This document shows, piece after piece, positions 24,294-35,420 of a DNA stretch of 64,000 nucleotides. The notes below the pieces were generated by a model, which saw nothing but the letters and a program-made list of their open reading frames with translations, ran no database searches and was not told the origin of the DNA. Source of the stretch: Tetragonia tetragonoides (lineage: Eukaryota; Streptophyta; Magnoliopsida; Caryophyllales; Aizoaceae); assembly GCA_038025085.1 (NCBI GenBank), contig CM076153.1:22605001-22669000 (forward strand), written 5' to 3'. The first letter of the stretch is position 1, and each line of letters opens with the position of its first letter. The position numbers and the translations under genes are program-made.

Positions 24294-26843
24294 ATGTAAC
24301 CACCTACGCTTCATGTGTACAACTCAAATTCAAAGTGATTATTAATCTCATCATAAAATTAAAGTATAATTGTCAGTTTTGAAAAAATATTAGTAATATA
24401 AAAAAAAATTAATATAATTCATTTAACGTCATAAATGTCATATAATATGATTACTATGACTCTATAAGGGGCATTTTATATAATTTAAACTTTTTTCACC
24501 AATCTATTAATTTATAATGAACTCACATTATATGTTACATAATCCAAGAGGTATTTAGTTAAATCGCTAGGATTTGATCCGATAGAGAGGAGATTGGGAT
24601 TGAATTTTCTTGGCTTCTCTGGTTTGTATAATATATTCTTCTTTGTTTCGTTGTTTCTTTGCTCTTTTTCCTTTTTATTGTTATGTGGGGGGGGGGGGGG
24701 TGATCCCCTTCAATTGAAATGCAGTGTGGTATTATTTGGTGTAGTAACTTATAGAATACTTAAGATGGGCCAGTCTGAAAGCAGACCTCTTTACCTAATG
24801 AAAAAAAATTATAAAACATATATAAAAAAAATTTCGATTTTTGTAATTTACTAGACCAAACAATACACCATATCAATGAAAAGGGATCTCATTCCTGGTA
24901 GTGTTGGTTTTGAATGATTGAATCTTCCTGGATATAGTGGTTTAGTTCAACAACTTCGTTAGACCAACAGTTTTTAGTACACTAGTCGATAGTCAGATAT
25001 GATCCGTGGACAAAGTCACAAAGCTAGATTTTATAAGCACAGTTTTGTCAAACTATTTGACCTATTCTTACATTTTACTTTGCTTCATCAAAGACAGCTT
25101 TTAGTGGTTTCTGCATGAGTTTTTTGTTTTTAACCCTAAATTCACCCACTTCAGGCATGGATTTTTGTAATAGATTGTGGATAGTGTCTATAATTGTACC
25201 TAACATATGGGTTATTTAGTTATAGTTTATCTTTTCGAACTGAAAGGGTCGTATTACTAAAAGGTTGTTTGTGTTCTAGTTAATATCTTTTTATAATAAT
25301 TTTCATAACCACCACAATAAAATTAAAGTAAAACCAACTTCATACTTGATAGTTGATACTGATCGATTTAAATTCAATCTCTAGTTTTAGTTTAGTGATA
25401 ACCAATTTTCATGTTAGTTTAACACTATTGCTGATTGTTAAGTGGGAAGTCCCATATTGACGAATACAGAGAGCATTGTTGTGTTTATAATTAGTAAAAT
25501 TGCTCCACCCATTTCGAATTAATTTTGCTTTGGGACCTCCATGATATTATAGCTAGACACTCTATTGTTTATTTGAGTTACGTAATTTACATGTTGGATA
25601 CGGTGTATGTACAATGTGATGCCATTTATATCAATTAATCTTGGTAGTATTAAATTTGCACCAAAAAAAAAAGACTTGGTATTAAATTAAATTATTAATC
25701 CTTTTGAAATGAATTTCTTTTTCTTTCATTACGATGTTAACTATGATGTCATTTAAGAGTCTTCATCTTCAAGATTTACTGTTTTCTCCATCCAAAATAT
25801 TTATTAGTAAGATTTTATGAATATACGAAATTGTTAAATGTAATGTAAGTGGCTATTCAGCTTCTATATATTATTTCGTAACTATCAAGTGAATGGAGAT
25901 ACAAATAATTTCATCAATTTTAGTTTGAACTAATCCTATAAATACTTGAACTTGGTGTACGTAAAGTGTAATTTGTCGCAACAATCTATGTAAGACATGA
26001 TTATTATGAGTTAACTATAAATTGATTAATATAGAGGGAGACTGTTACCATCTAATGCCAAAAATGCAAAATTAACATTGCTTCATGTTAACTTAGAGTG
26101 CTCAATAGTCAATAGTACAAAGTGTGTGTACTTATTGATTGTGTATACCACATGACATTTAATATAGGAAGCATGGATACCGAAACTGATACAGATACGG
26201 ACATTAATTAATATGGACGACGATAAAGCATTCTAAAAATGTAAAATACGCGATATGATAATTATTTTATATTATTATTTTTCAACCTTTAAATCAGGAA
26301 TTAATATAAATATATAGTACATTAAAAACTTTTAGATTATGCAAAATTTCATTCAAATGATTTGAATACTTTAAATTTTATTTTATAACCATTAAGCAAT
26401 AAACCAAATTAAAAGAAACTTAAAAAATAAGATAAATACTAAAGATCTTTGGGTAGGAGTATTGGTAGGTGTCTGGGTGTGTCGGTATCGAATACGAGTC
26501 CATCAAACAAACGACCCTTTAAGAAAAGGGTCGATACTTCCTAGTTATTAACATTACCAAGGTAAACATAGTACAAGAGAGTTTTAGTTATGCAAACTTA
26601 TTGTATGGACTTAAAAAGGGTCCAAAAAATTGGTTGGCACCATCTACAGTCTGCAACTGCAAGGCAAGTGGCATACCTTTCTTTTTTTTTTTTTTTTTTG
26701 GTCAGAAAGCAGTCATTCATCTCATTACGTCGCTAGTAAATTACATGAACGTTCAAATGTTCTCCTTCGGAGATCATCATCGTAGGTCGCCCTACAACTA
26801 ACATTAGGATAATTAAGTGGCATAGCATTCTGATCTCTGGACC
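24291..26843. other. AT-rich intergenic, no gene
   Basis: Includes a run of 14 G (24687-24700) and of 18 T (26682-26699). A gaagtcccatattga word near 25448 resembles conserved edges of some short plant repeats, but no element could be delimited. No reading frame of note. Confidence 0.5.
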
Positions 26844-26857
26844 ATTTGACATTAGTT

Positions 26858-27137
26858 TTTTTGCTCGTCTAAAAGGGGGTGCAAGTGAATGGCGATTGAG
26901 GTACTTCCTGCTACATCATGTTTGGACTCTCGTGTTCAACAGCGAACATATCAGACTAACTGAATAACCAGCGCAAGCACTGGCCCCATCAATGTAGCAC
27001 CAACAAGGGGCTAGTATAGTTCCTAGAAGCCAGCAGACACAAGGCATGGGGGGAATGGGGATTCGAACCCATGACCTTGCCTTACCAAACCACTTGGGAG
27101 TAAGCTTGGAACCACTAGACCACCATCCTTGTTGGTA
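26858..27137 (-). mobile_element. tRNA-derived SINE with 14-bp TSD
   Basis: Bracketed by atttgacattagtt at 26844-26857 and 27138-27151. On the minus strand it opens with box A tggtctagtggttcc, then a clear box B gggttcgaatccc (about 27069-27057), and ends in an A run before the TSD. About 280 bp. It is a different family from the SINEs at 2339 and 43612 as judged by the body sequence. Confidence 0.88.
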
Positions 27138-27231
27138 TTTGACATTAGTTATACTTATGCATCTTGGTCCCTGTATAAACGTGGGTGTCACATGCAACAT
27201 GTGCAGATTGAATTTTCAGCTTTGGCTAATA

Positions 27232-27486
27232 CTCTCTCCGTCCCTCTCTTATCTTCTCACTTGACTTTGCACAGTCTCCAAGATAGAACTTTAACCATTA
27301 ATAACTTTAATTATATAGATATAATTTTATTAAAAAATTGATATTGTGAAAATATAATCTCTAACGAATCTAAGAAATGTATTCTGATCTTATAACTCTT
27401 TATATATTTTTCACAAATCAATAGTCAATATTTATAAAGTTTGACTCAAAAAGTCAAATGAGAAAATAAAAGAGGGACGGAGTGAG
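27232..27486. mobile_element. Stowaway-like MITE, 255 bp
   Basis: ctctctccgtccctctctta pairs with aaaagagggacggagtgag, flanked by TA at 27230-27231 and 27487-27488. Inner words (cacttgactttgcacagtct, gtttgactcaaaaagtca) resemble the element at 19918, so the two are probably the same family. Confidence 0.85.
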
Positions 27487-27488
27487 TA

Positions 27489-28079
27489 GTAAATTAATAC
27501 TGGGACCAACCAATACATGTCACATAGTAATATTCAACTTTTTTTGGGGGGTGTAGTAATATTTAACTTTGTAGTGTTTTCTCACCATTACGATTTCAAT
27601 CCCACCAAATACATTTGTGATTTTGCTTGCCATCTATCTCCCTTCTCAATACCTGGCCAGTTATATTTGCTTGGGCTTCATCCCGAGATCCATTAGCCCT
27701 ACAAAAAACAATTAATGCTAGGATCCGAGCCCACAAAAGACAAACGTATATGTAAAATGCGAATATTATTGTCTTGACTAAATTTACATTATTTTTTTAG
27801 AAAAGACAAGATAACTAGGTATCAGAGAAGGTTAATCTAAAGTGTCCTGTAATAATAAATTGGCGAGGAACTGATCAAAAGGAGATGATCAAGACACCAA
27901 GTAAGTAAATGGCGACAGGTTTGGCCAAAATTAGCCATATAGTCTGTTGCTGCATTTGCTTCCCTATAGCAGTGGAGAACTTCTACCCTATTTGTCATGG
28001 TATATGTCATTTTGCTCTAATGGCCTTAATGACTGCCAAGTGCCGAGTTATCACCTTCAATAATAATCTTTCTGTAACA
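27489..28079. other. Intergenic, no gene
   Basis: No element boundary and no supported reading frame between the MITE and the Copia LTR. Confidence 0.5.
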
Positions 28080-28208
28080 TGTGTAGAAAATAGACTGAAT
28101 AGTTCACCCAATATGGGAGCCCTGGCGCATATATATATAAGTGTGATTAGGGTTACACAGAGGTTTTGCAGAATTAGTATCCTAGTCTAATTCTAATACC
28201 CTATTACA
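28080..28208 (-). repeat. 3' LTR of Copia family B, 129 bp
   Basis: On the minus strand it runs TGTAATAGGGTATTAG ... TTTTCTACACA. It aligns throughout with 52813-52943 and the complement of 54626-54756 with only scattered differences. Confidence 0.85.
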
Positions 28209-28212
28209 CCCC

Positions 28213-30026
28213 TCAAACTGTCGGGGGAGCACTTACGGACAGTTTGTCCTTCAAATACAAAAATTGTTCAGAAGACAACCCTTTAGTAAAAATATCAGCT
28301 AGCTGAAACTTAGTAGGAACATAACGAACTACCAACGAGCCATTTGCAACTTGTTCTCGAACAAAATGATAGTCAACATCAATGTGCTTGCTACGATCAT
28401 GCAAAACAGGGTTGACAGCCATATAAGTGGCACTCACATTATCACAATAAACAATTGTAGGCCGACAAAGACAGAGGCAAATCTCAAGGAGCAAGTGGCG
28501 AACAAATAACATTTCAACAACAGAGTAAGCGACAGAGCGATACTCAGCCTCGGTAGAAGACTTAGACACTGTAGGTTGTTTCTTACTGCGCCAGGATATT
28601 AAATTCGAGCCCAAGAATACAGCATAACCTGTGGTCGAGCGGCGAGTATCCGGATAACCAGCCCAATCTGCATCCGAATAAGCAACAATAACAGACGGAG
28701 CCGTACCAGACTTCATAATAAGGCCGTGATCTATTGTGCCTGCAAGATACCTGAAAATACGCTTGGCAGCATGTAAGTGAGCAGTACGAGGAGCATGCAT
28801 GAATTGAGACACCATATTAACAACATAAGCAATATCAGGTTGAGTTATAGTCAAGTACTGCAAAGCCCCAACCATGCTTCTGAACTCAGTAGCATCAGCA
28901 AGCAACTTACCGTCTGACAGAGATAAAGTGGTCCTAGAAACAACTGGGATACGAACAGATTTAACAGTGTGGAGGTGAAATTTACATAGGAGATCTGTCA
29001 CATATTTGTGCTGGGAAAGAAACAGACCCATGGATGTTCGTACCGCCTGAACCCCAGAAAATAATGAAGATCCCCCAAGTCCTTCATAGTAAATTGAGTG
29101 CTCAAACGATCAATAAGACTCGACAAGAGCTTGGGAGTGTTGCTAGTAAGAATGATATCATCAACATATAGCAATAGAATAATAATAACAGACCCAGCAT
29201 GATAAACAAACATACTAGTATCATATTTGCTGCATGTAAAACCCAATTGCACAAGAAATGTGCTAAACCGATGATACCATGGCCAGGGAGCTTGTTTGAG
29301 ACCATAGATAGAGCGATTAAGCTTGCAGACACGGTTGGGGTACTGAGGATGAACAAAGCCAGGAGGTTGAGACATGTAAACATCCTCATTCAAGTACCCA
29401 TGCAAAAAAGCGTTGATCGTCCCATCAGACACAGCAATGGACAGAACAAGACGGACAGTAGTAGGTTTGACCACAGGACTAAACGTCTCATGAAAATCTA
29501 TACCAGCGATTTGATGAATGCCTCTGGAAACTAACCTCACTTTATGCCGCTCAATCGTCCCATCAGAATTAAATTTTGTTTTCTAAACCCACTTACAGGA
29601 CACCACATTCATATCGTCACTAAAAGGTACAAGATCCCAAATATCGTTTTCTAACAAAGCATTAAATACATCCTCCATGGCTTTTCGCCATTTTAGATCC
29701 TTATTAGCTTTAGTGAAGGAAGTCAGATCAATATCATGTGCCTCAGTTTGCAAAGAAAATATCTTTTTGGGTTTGGTGATCCCAAGCTTAGACCGGGCGA
29801 TCATATGATGTGAAGTGGGCTGGACAGCTGACGACAAGGGGACAATTGAAGTCTCAGCCTGCGTGGAGGGAGACACGGAAGACAGACCAGCAGCACTGGT
29901 CGAGACTTGTGGTGCGGCGTCAGTAGGGTCGGGCGAGTCGGCCTCGCCAGCGATAGGAACAAGACCCGACACTGGAACTAACTGGGCAGCAGGAGATAGA
30001 AGGGGCGTTGACGACGCCGGACACAA
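28213..30026 (-). pseudogene. Copia family B RT and RNase H remnant
   Basis: Order on the minus strand: Ser/Pro-rich integrase tail (30026 down), then VVSCKWV ending in TAG at 29585-29583 where the family has Tyr. RT follows: GIDFHETFSPVV, then a deletion removing about nine residues including the catalytic QLDV (AVSDG joined to TINAFLHG, near 29430), then YGLKQAPWPWYH and LLYVDDIILT (near 29170). A frameshift comes near 29050. The RNase H part is DADWAGYPDTRRSTTGY, SSTEAEYRSV and QLADIFTKGL, down to TGA 28215-28213. Inactive. Confidence 0.88.
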
Positions 30027-30076
30027 GGAAGACGCGACCTGAGCAGAGGAGACGTGACCAGTGGACGGAGACGCTG

Positions 30077-32303
30077 TGTAACACTCCGGATTTTCTAACT
30101 ATTAAATAAATAAAAATACACAAACTCGAGCCAAAATTTCGGCAGAGTTTCCTTTGTAAATAGGCATCCCAAGTTATCGGCTAAATAAAAACCTGCTTAA
30201 AACAGAAAATACAACCAAACCAAATCTATAGCGGAAGACTTCTAACTAAATCCGGAGCATCACTGCCACACTCACTCATAGAATGAGTGCAAGGCAAACC
30301 TTACAAAGCTCAATAAAGACCAACAAACTTTAAAGCTTTACAAATTACAACTGAATCAACCTAACTAATATAATCAGAAGCAAAAAGACTAATCTTCTGG
30401 TCAACTCACAACGATCGTCCTATAGTGATCTTCAATCAACTTGTAAAACATTCTCCAATCTACTCTCACAGTTGCAGTTAAGCCGCAAAGGTTCATCATA
30501 GGCCCACCATAAGTAAATGGACAACACATACACATAAAAAGAAAAACAACCAATCAGCAAAGCTGAGTAACCAAGCATTCTATCGAAATAATAAAACATA
30601 AATCTTTATAATAATTTGTAATCTGAAAATATATCAACTAGTCAAATACAAATAAGACATAGGCCTTATAACCTTCAAATCATGCAAGTCAGTCACTCTA
30701 ATTCTCAAGCACGCAAAATACACAAGTTTGCCTTCTTATCTCATTAATAATCCATTCAAAACTCAGCTTCACGTAGAAACAAACACACATCTCATCTCAC
30801 TCACAACCAGTACATTTTCTTAGCTTTAACAGTGTCAATCCATCATTTTACTTATTAGAGGGAAGAGAACGGCAAGAGATCGCAAGTTCATCAATCTCAA
30901 CATTCAAGACCGCAGCCTGATACCAAATCAAATCAAATCAAATGGCCAAGTCCCTAGTGTGCACACCCTCCTAACCCAATGGGGTTTTCAAGACCGCAGT
31001 CTGCCATAGTGGTTCATGGCTAGGAAAAGACCGATTACCCCAAGTTCATGAGTAATCAAAATATTCACAATCAAAAGGATTACCCCAAGTTCATGAGTAA
31101 TCACATCTCATGAGAGGATTTGTGGAAGACCTGCTCCACAAATCTGCTCTCACAAGTTCGCCCTATGTTCATCGCATTCGGGGGATCCTACCCAAAAGCT
31201 ATCTTGCCCTCAATTGTTCAAGTTTAAGTATTAATAGCTTACAATAATTTAAGTGTTCCACCAATGAGTCATCACAAATCCAATACAATGCAATATCACC
31301 GATCCATCTCATTCAGTAAGCAATCAAATGCATACCAGCCACCACAAGAGTAATAACCAATCGAATTCACTTCTCATAAGTTCACAACCAAATAACCCAA
31401 AAGGGTCTTTCCAACATCTTTCACAAGAGTCCACATTTCACAACAATCCCAATACAAAAGCAATTTACAAACATATATCAAACACACATATTTCAAGCTT
31501 TACCTACTATCTCACAAATACACATCCAGTAGCTTTGATGTTATAATCAAACAGATCATCCAAGTCAAAAATTCAGCAGGTTTAACAGAAAGTTTCATCA
31601 CTTACAAGTTCCATAAACAAGCTCAAACAATAGGCAAAATACTCTCCAACTAGTCTAGTGTTCCAAGATTAATTACTACGCTCACCAAACAACTGTTTTA
31701 GAGGCAATTATTCATTTTATACCATAAAACCAGCAGCTATAAACAAGATTTACATGAGCATAAAATCATATCTAAAGGGCTACAAACATACTACAAACTC
31801 ATTTAAAATCTTATTAGTAATTATCATCAACTCTTGCACATATCACATGATGATATCCCACCATAATATAACTAATACATATCCAAGATCATAGGCAACT
31901 ATACACTTACACAAGTTTTTACAAAAGCCATGTAGTTCAAGCATCAATTTGGGTTCAATAGCTTAAAGGGTTAAATTCTCTGTTTTCGGGTGATTATTAC
32001 AGAAGTTCTATATTTTGGCCATATCTCACTCGTTAGACATCGTATCGAGGTAATTCAAAACCCTGTAAAAACCTTACAACGAAGGCATACAACTTTCATA
32101 TTTTAACCATCTAAGTAATTAGTAAATATTCCACTTTCCTCGACAACATTGCGCACATGCTGACACTATCATAATTAGTTTTTGGATCACTTTGCCATAT
32201 TTTATTATTTTTACTTCACCAAAATCCCCAACATATTTAAAAAAATCTAAGTAATTAGTAAATATTCCACTTTCCTCGACAACTTTGCGCACATGCTGAC
32301 ACT
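30077..32303. mobile_element. Gypsy-like LTR, truncated
   Basis: Starts TGTAACACTCCGGATTTT and shares ordered blocks with the complete LTR at 57411-59565: the start, then agcggaagacttct, gccacactcactc and gaatgagtgcaaggc. It later shows ccaatcagcaaagctgagtaac in both copies and a tgcgc-a/t-ctga-like block near 32150. The last ~500 bp seen in the complete copy are missing. No internal coding region, so a solo or broken LTR. It interrupts the Copia remnant at its left. Confidence 0.7.
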
Positions 32304-32319
32304 ATCATAATTAGTTTTT
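32110..32319. repeat. Direct repeat of about 74 bp at 136-bp spacing
   Basis: tctaagtaattagtaaat ... ctgacactatcataattag occurs at 32110-32183 and again at 32246-32319 with one visible change (aacatt versus aacttt), separated by 62 bp of other sequence. A recent local duplication at the broken end of the LTR. Confidence 0.85.
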
Positions 32320-32851
32320 TTTTTTTAGGGGAAAAGAAATTCCATTAATTGAAAGCCATACGATACTTACAAGAAGGATTGAATTCAACAAGAAATAGAT
32401 CTAAAACATCAGAATACATTCGAATAAAAAAGCTATGTAGCACTAGAGATTCAACAATTCCGATCGGCTTCCATTTAATCGTTGTTTTCAATATTACAAC
32501 CTATTCGCGGAAGACTCTGCTATAGCTTTGAATGCTCCAATCCGACATCGTAGACCACCTCTTGATAGAATAGATCCGCCAAAGTACCATACAAACAACA
32601 ACACAAAAAACTAACAATACTCTCAAAAAGTGAGAGACAGTTGAACCCAATGAATGGGACAAACTAACTCTCACAGAAGGAGAGACTGATATTATTCGAC
32701 ATACTAAAACTACAAAACAGAACAAAACAATGAAACAAAAAGAATTGGGGCTTACCATTAGCAAAGAATTGCTAATAGCAGCCCTTAAACCAAAAAGCGG
32801 CTAGGGTTTTTTTAGGAGGAAGGAGAGAGAGAAAAAGGAGAAGCAGGATTC
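32317..32851 (-). mobile_element. Poly(A) retroposon with 13-bp TSD, deleted LINE or processed insert
   Basis: Flanked by atcataattagtt at 32304-32316 and 32852-32864. On the minus strand it begins gaatcctgcttctcc, has a 5'-UTR-like pyrimidine tract and aaaaaaaccctagccgc, then about 430 bp without a long frame, and ends ttctttttcccc-like sequence followed by 12 A. The 3' end resembles the plant LINE ending seen near 63000. Best read as an internally deleted LINE; a processed pseudogene is the alternative. Confidence 0.6.
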
Positions 32852-33025
32852 ATCATAATTAGTTAACACATACTCTTTGTTAACTGGAGAATAATACATT
32901 TTTGATGGAATACGTGACTAGGAGAATAGGAAAAAGGAAAAACATTATAACGGAGATAGAAACTTAAATTTATTGAGAAGCACCCTATATGGTGATTTTT
33001 TCTTTGCCCAACAATTTCAAGTTTA

Positions 33026-33205
33026 TTAGTTACCCTTTTCCTCAGTAGTCTTTTCCACCTTAGGGGGATAATGGCCACCGTGACCACCGTGTCCATATCC
33101 ACCGTGACCATATCCACCATGTCCATAACCACCGTGTCCGTAACTACCACCACCGTGTCCGTAACCTCCATAGTGTTCAGGGTTAACAACATTCTCTTCT
33201 TGATC
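33026..33205 (-). other. GRP2 untranslated in-frame repeat module
   Basis: After the GRP2 stop (TAG 33208-33206) the same frame stays open for 59 codons: DQEENVVNPEHYGGYGHGGG, repeated SYGHGGYGHGG units and a C-terminal KVEKTTEEKGN before TAA 33028-33026. It repeats the module just upstream (EEEKVVNPEHYGSYGGHG). GRP1 has PPQQEEKD at the corresponding linker, so the stop looks like a CAG-to-TAG change. Without it the protein would be 160 aa. Confidence 0.8.
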
Positions 33206-34126
33206 CTATGGTGGGTAGTGACCACCATGACCACCATGTCCATAACCATGACCACCATGTCCATGGCCACCGTATGAGCCATAGTGCTCAGGGTTCACAA
33301 CTTTCTCCTCTTCTGCTGGGGGGTGGTGGTATCCGCCTCCATGTCCGTAACCATGTCCATAACCGCCACCATGTCCGTAACCATGTCCATAACCACCGTG
33401 CTTAGACTCTTCCACTGATTCTGCAAAATCAAACTTCAACAAATAAATAACTTACATGTAAAATGTATCTCACTACTCGTACGTGGGATTTGATTTAAAT
33501 GTAGTGCTAAAATGATACAACCAACTCATCAAAACAATATGATTATTATGTCTAATTGCACGTTCAAATAAGCTAATTTAATCTTGATTTAGTCCGTGTT
33601 CTTTCGACCTTTGTTGTTACTAAACTTATGTGCGCAAAATAAAAGTGAAATGTAATTTATTGAATTGAACTCAAATTTACTGAACTGAACTTCTTCTTTT
33701 ACCAAACTGAATTTGCAACATGAAAAAGTTAAGTAATAATATTGTACGGAGTTCTTTTGTTAGTCATGAACTTTATTGAATTGAACTGAATTTTACTGAG
33801 CTGGAGTAAAATTTACAATAAATTTTATGGACAAATTGAAGAGAACAGGGGCTTATTGGAGACCATCTATAAAACTTGACCACGAATTGATGACTTAATG
33901 CATTGGACATGATGTTAAACACTTGAGTAATGCTCGTTACTATGATAATGCACATATCTATATACATAATACTGATTGGTTAAAAATTGTCCAATAGTAA
34001 AATGCAAATTATTTAATACGGTAATATAAGGAACTCACCTGTAGACTCAGCTAGCTCACGAGCTGAGACTACAACAGTAACAGCAAAGAGAAGACCAAGA
34101 AGTATAAAAGCCTTTGAGTAGGCCAT
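33206..34126 (-). CDS. GRP2: secreted glycine-rich protein, truncated by nonsense codon
   Basis: Exon 1 is 34126-34039 (donor GTGAGT), exon 2 is 33420 downward after a ttttgcag acceptor, and the intron is 618 bp. The signal peptide MAYSKAFILLGLLFAVTVVV-SA (residues 1-22) is followed by RELAES, as in GRP1. Residues 37-64 are GGYGHGYGHGG-type repeats, then a HHPPAEEEKVVNPE linker and a second GHGGHGYGHGG block, to a TAG at 33208-33206, for 100 residues. The start is fixed by the signal peptide and by a TATA box about 100 bp upstream. Tyr, His and Gly dominate, as in stress-inducible secreted GRPs. A CTGAA-rich MITE lies in the intron. It may be a functional short form or a recent pseudogene. 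Confidence 0.82.
33592..33852. mobile_element. CTGAA-rich MITE in the GRP2 intron
   Basis: gtccgtgttctttcgacc (left) pairs imperfectly with attgaagagaacaggggc (right), with TSD TTA at 33589-33591 and 33853-33855. 261 bp, with internal gaactgaact words. Same type as the 266-bp elements in the palindrome arms. Confidence 0.75.
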
Positions 34127-34225
34127 TTTTAGCTTACTAACAATTGGAAATGTTTTCAAACCTTGCTTAGCTTATAGCTTATTTTAGGAATGGATGAGAC
34201 TGATAAGGGCAAAGGAGTAGCAACT

Positions 34226-34234
34226 CTATTTATA
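34226..34234 (-). promoter_or_regulatory. TATA box of GRP2
   Basis: On the minus strand tataaatag, about 100 bp upstream of the start codon, a near-consensus plant TATA box. Confidence 0.75.
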
Positions 34235-35011
34235 GGCGGGCGAGAGAGAAAATGGGTCCCGGAGTAGATGCATAACTGTTGACTAATTCAATTCGTGTAT
34301 TCGAGAGAGAGAATTAAAGACAAATTATCCACCAAATTAAAGCAAAAATCTTCTGTAGATAAGTGATTGAAATTGATCGAAGAAATCTACATGCATGATA
34401 AATTTAAATGACAAATTACTTAATATATAAGAAGTATGTGTAGAATAGCTAGCTAGGAAATAATTATGCGGATTACAAGAATATTCAGGTCGGGTTGAAT
34501 TAAATTACGCTCACTACAAGAATTTAGATTTCTGTTATAACGTGTTACAGTCTTACACGTTAATAATTCCTATTCGATCAGCATTGTTAGAATGTCAGGT
34601 TAGTTTCGGTTTCTGTTAAATTGGGTTTGGGTTAGTTTGATTTTCCAATTATAACAGGCAAGATTAGATTTTATTCATGCGTGTTTCATTGCATATAGAG
34701 GTAAATATAATAAATATAAGAAAATTTCAATTTCATGTGAAACATTATATAACAATAAATTTATATAAGTTTAGACAAGACATTGCGATCATTTTGGATA
34801 TTATGTTGATGTGTTGCATATATTCAGATTTCGGGTAGATTTATTTCAGTCCATATTGATTTCGAATCGCTTTTGGTCGGGTGTTTTCGAGTTTGGGGCA
34901 ATTCGATTAATGTGTTTTCTCGGGTATTCGGCTAACTCGAATTTGGTGGATCAGTTCTGGATGATAATAACTAATACAAATTGAATATCGGACGAGTCTG
35001 ATATCTGGTGC
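34235..35011. other. GRP2 upstream region
   Basis: Presumed GRP2 promoter followed by AT-rich sequence. No further gene or element was recognised. Confidence 0.5.
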
Positions 35012-35029
35012 TTACACTACAAGAAAAAA

Positions 35030-35420
35030 CAAGTTTAGTGGCATTTTTTTTGCCACAATAAAGCCAAAAATTGCCACAAGAAGCTTTTGTGGCAAAATGA
35101 AAAATTGCCACGAGGTTGCCACAAGTAGAGCAACACAATAGCTTTTTGTGGCAATTTTCATATTTGCCACTATAAAATAGGCTTTTGAGTGGCAAAATAA
35201 TTTTTTGCCACAACAAATATAATGGCAAATTGTAATTTTGCCACAAAAGATTTAGTGACAAATTGTAATTTTGCCACAAAAGATTTAGTGGCAAATTTCA
35301 TTTTGCATCTTTTTTGTTTTGCCACAATACTACAGCTAGAGAGCTATATTTAGTGGCAAATTCTATTTTGCCACAATACGCAACATCCTAATGCAAATAT
35401 CCTTTTGCCGCTCTCATCCT
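35030..35420. repeat. Left subterminal repeat array of CACTA
   Basis: More than a dozen copies of tgccacaa or its complement ttgtggca, spaced 10-40 bp, in alternating orientation and interleaved with A/T runs. The matching right array occupies about 39490-39684. Confidence 0.8.

Larger units (their letters stand above)
28080..30076 (-). mobile_element. 3' half of a short-LTR Copia element (family B)
   Basis: Minus-strand element: 3' LTR 28208-28080, polypurine tract 28217-28209 (tttgagggg) and pol remnants up to 30026. It is cut at 30077 by a Gypsy-like LTR. Gag, protease and most of integrase are missing. The LTR (129 bp, TGTAATAGGG ... CACA) is the same family as the LTRs at 52813 and 54626, where the complementary 5' part (LTR, PBS, gag) is found. 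Confidence 0.85.

Noticed and set aside
25440..25560. gaagtcccatattga word resembling the plant snRNA upstream element (USE)
   Set aside because: Differs from the RTCCCACATCG consensus, has no snRNA-like sequence or TATA at the fixed distance, and similar words occur at edges of plant repeats.
27040..27135. Possible tRNA gene on the minus strand
   Set aside because: Boxes A and B are present, but there is no cloverleaf with a normal anticodon arm and acceptor stem; TSD and A tail identify a SINE. The same holds for 43740-43826.
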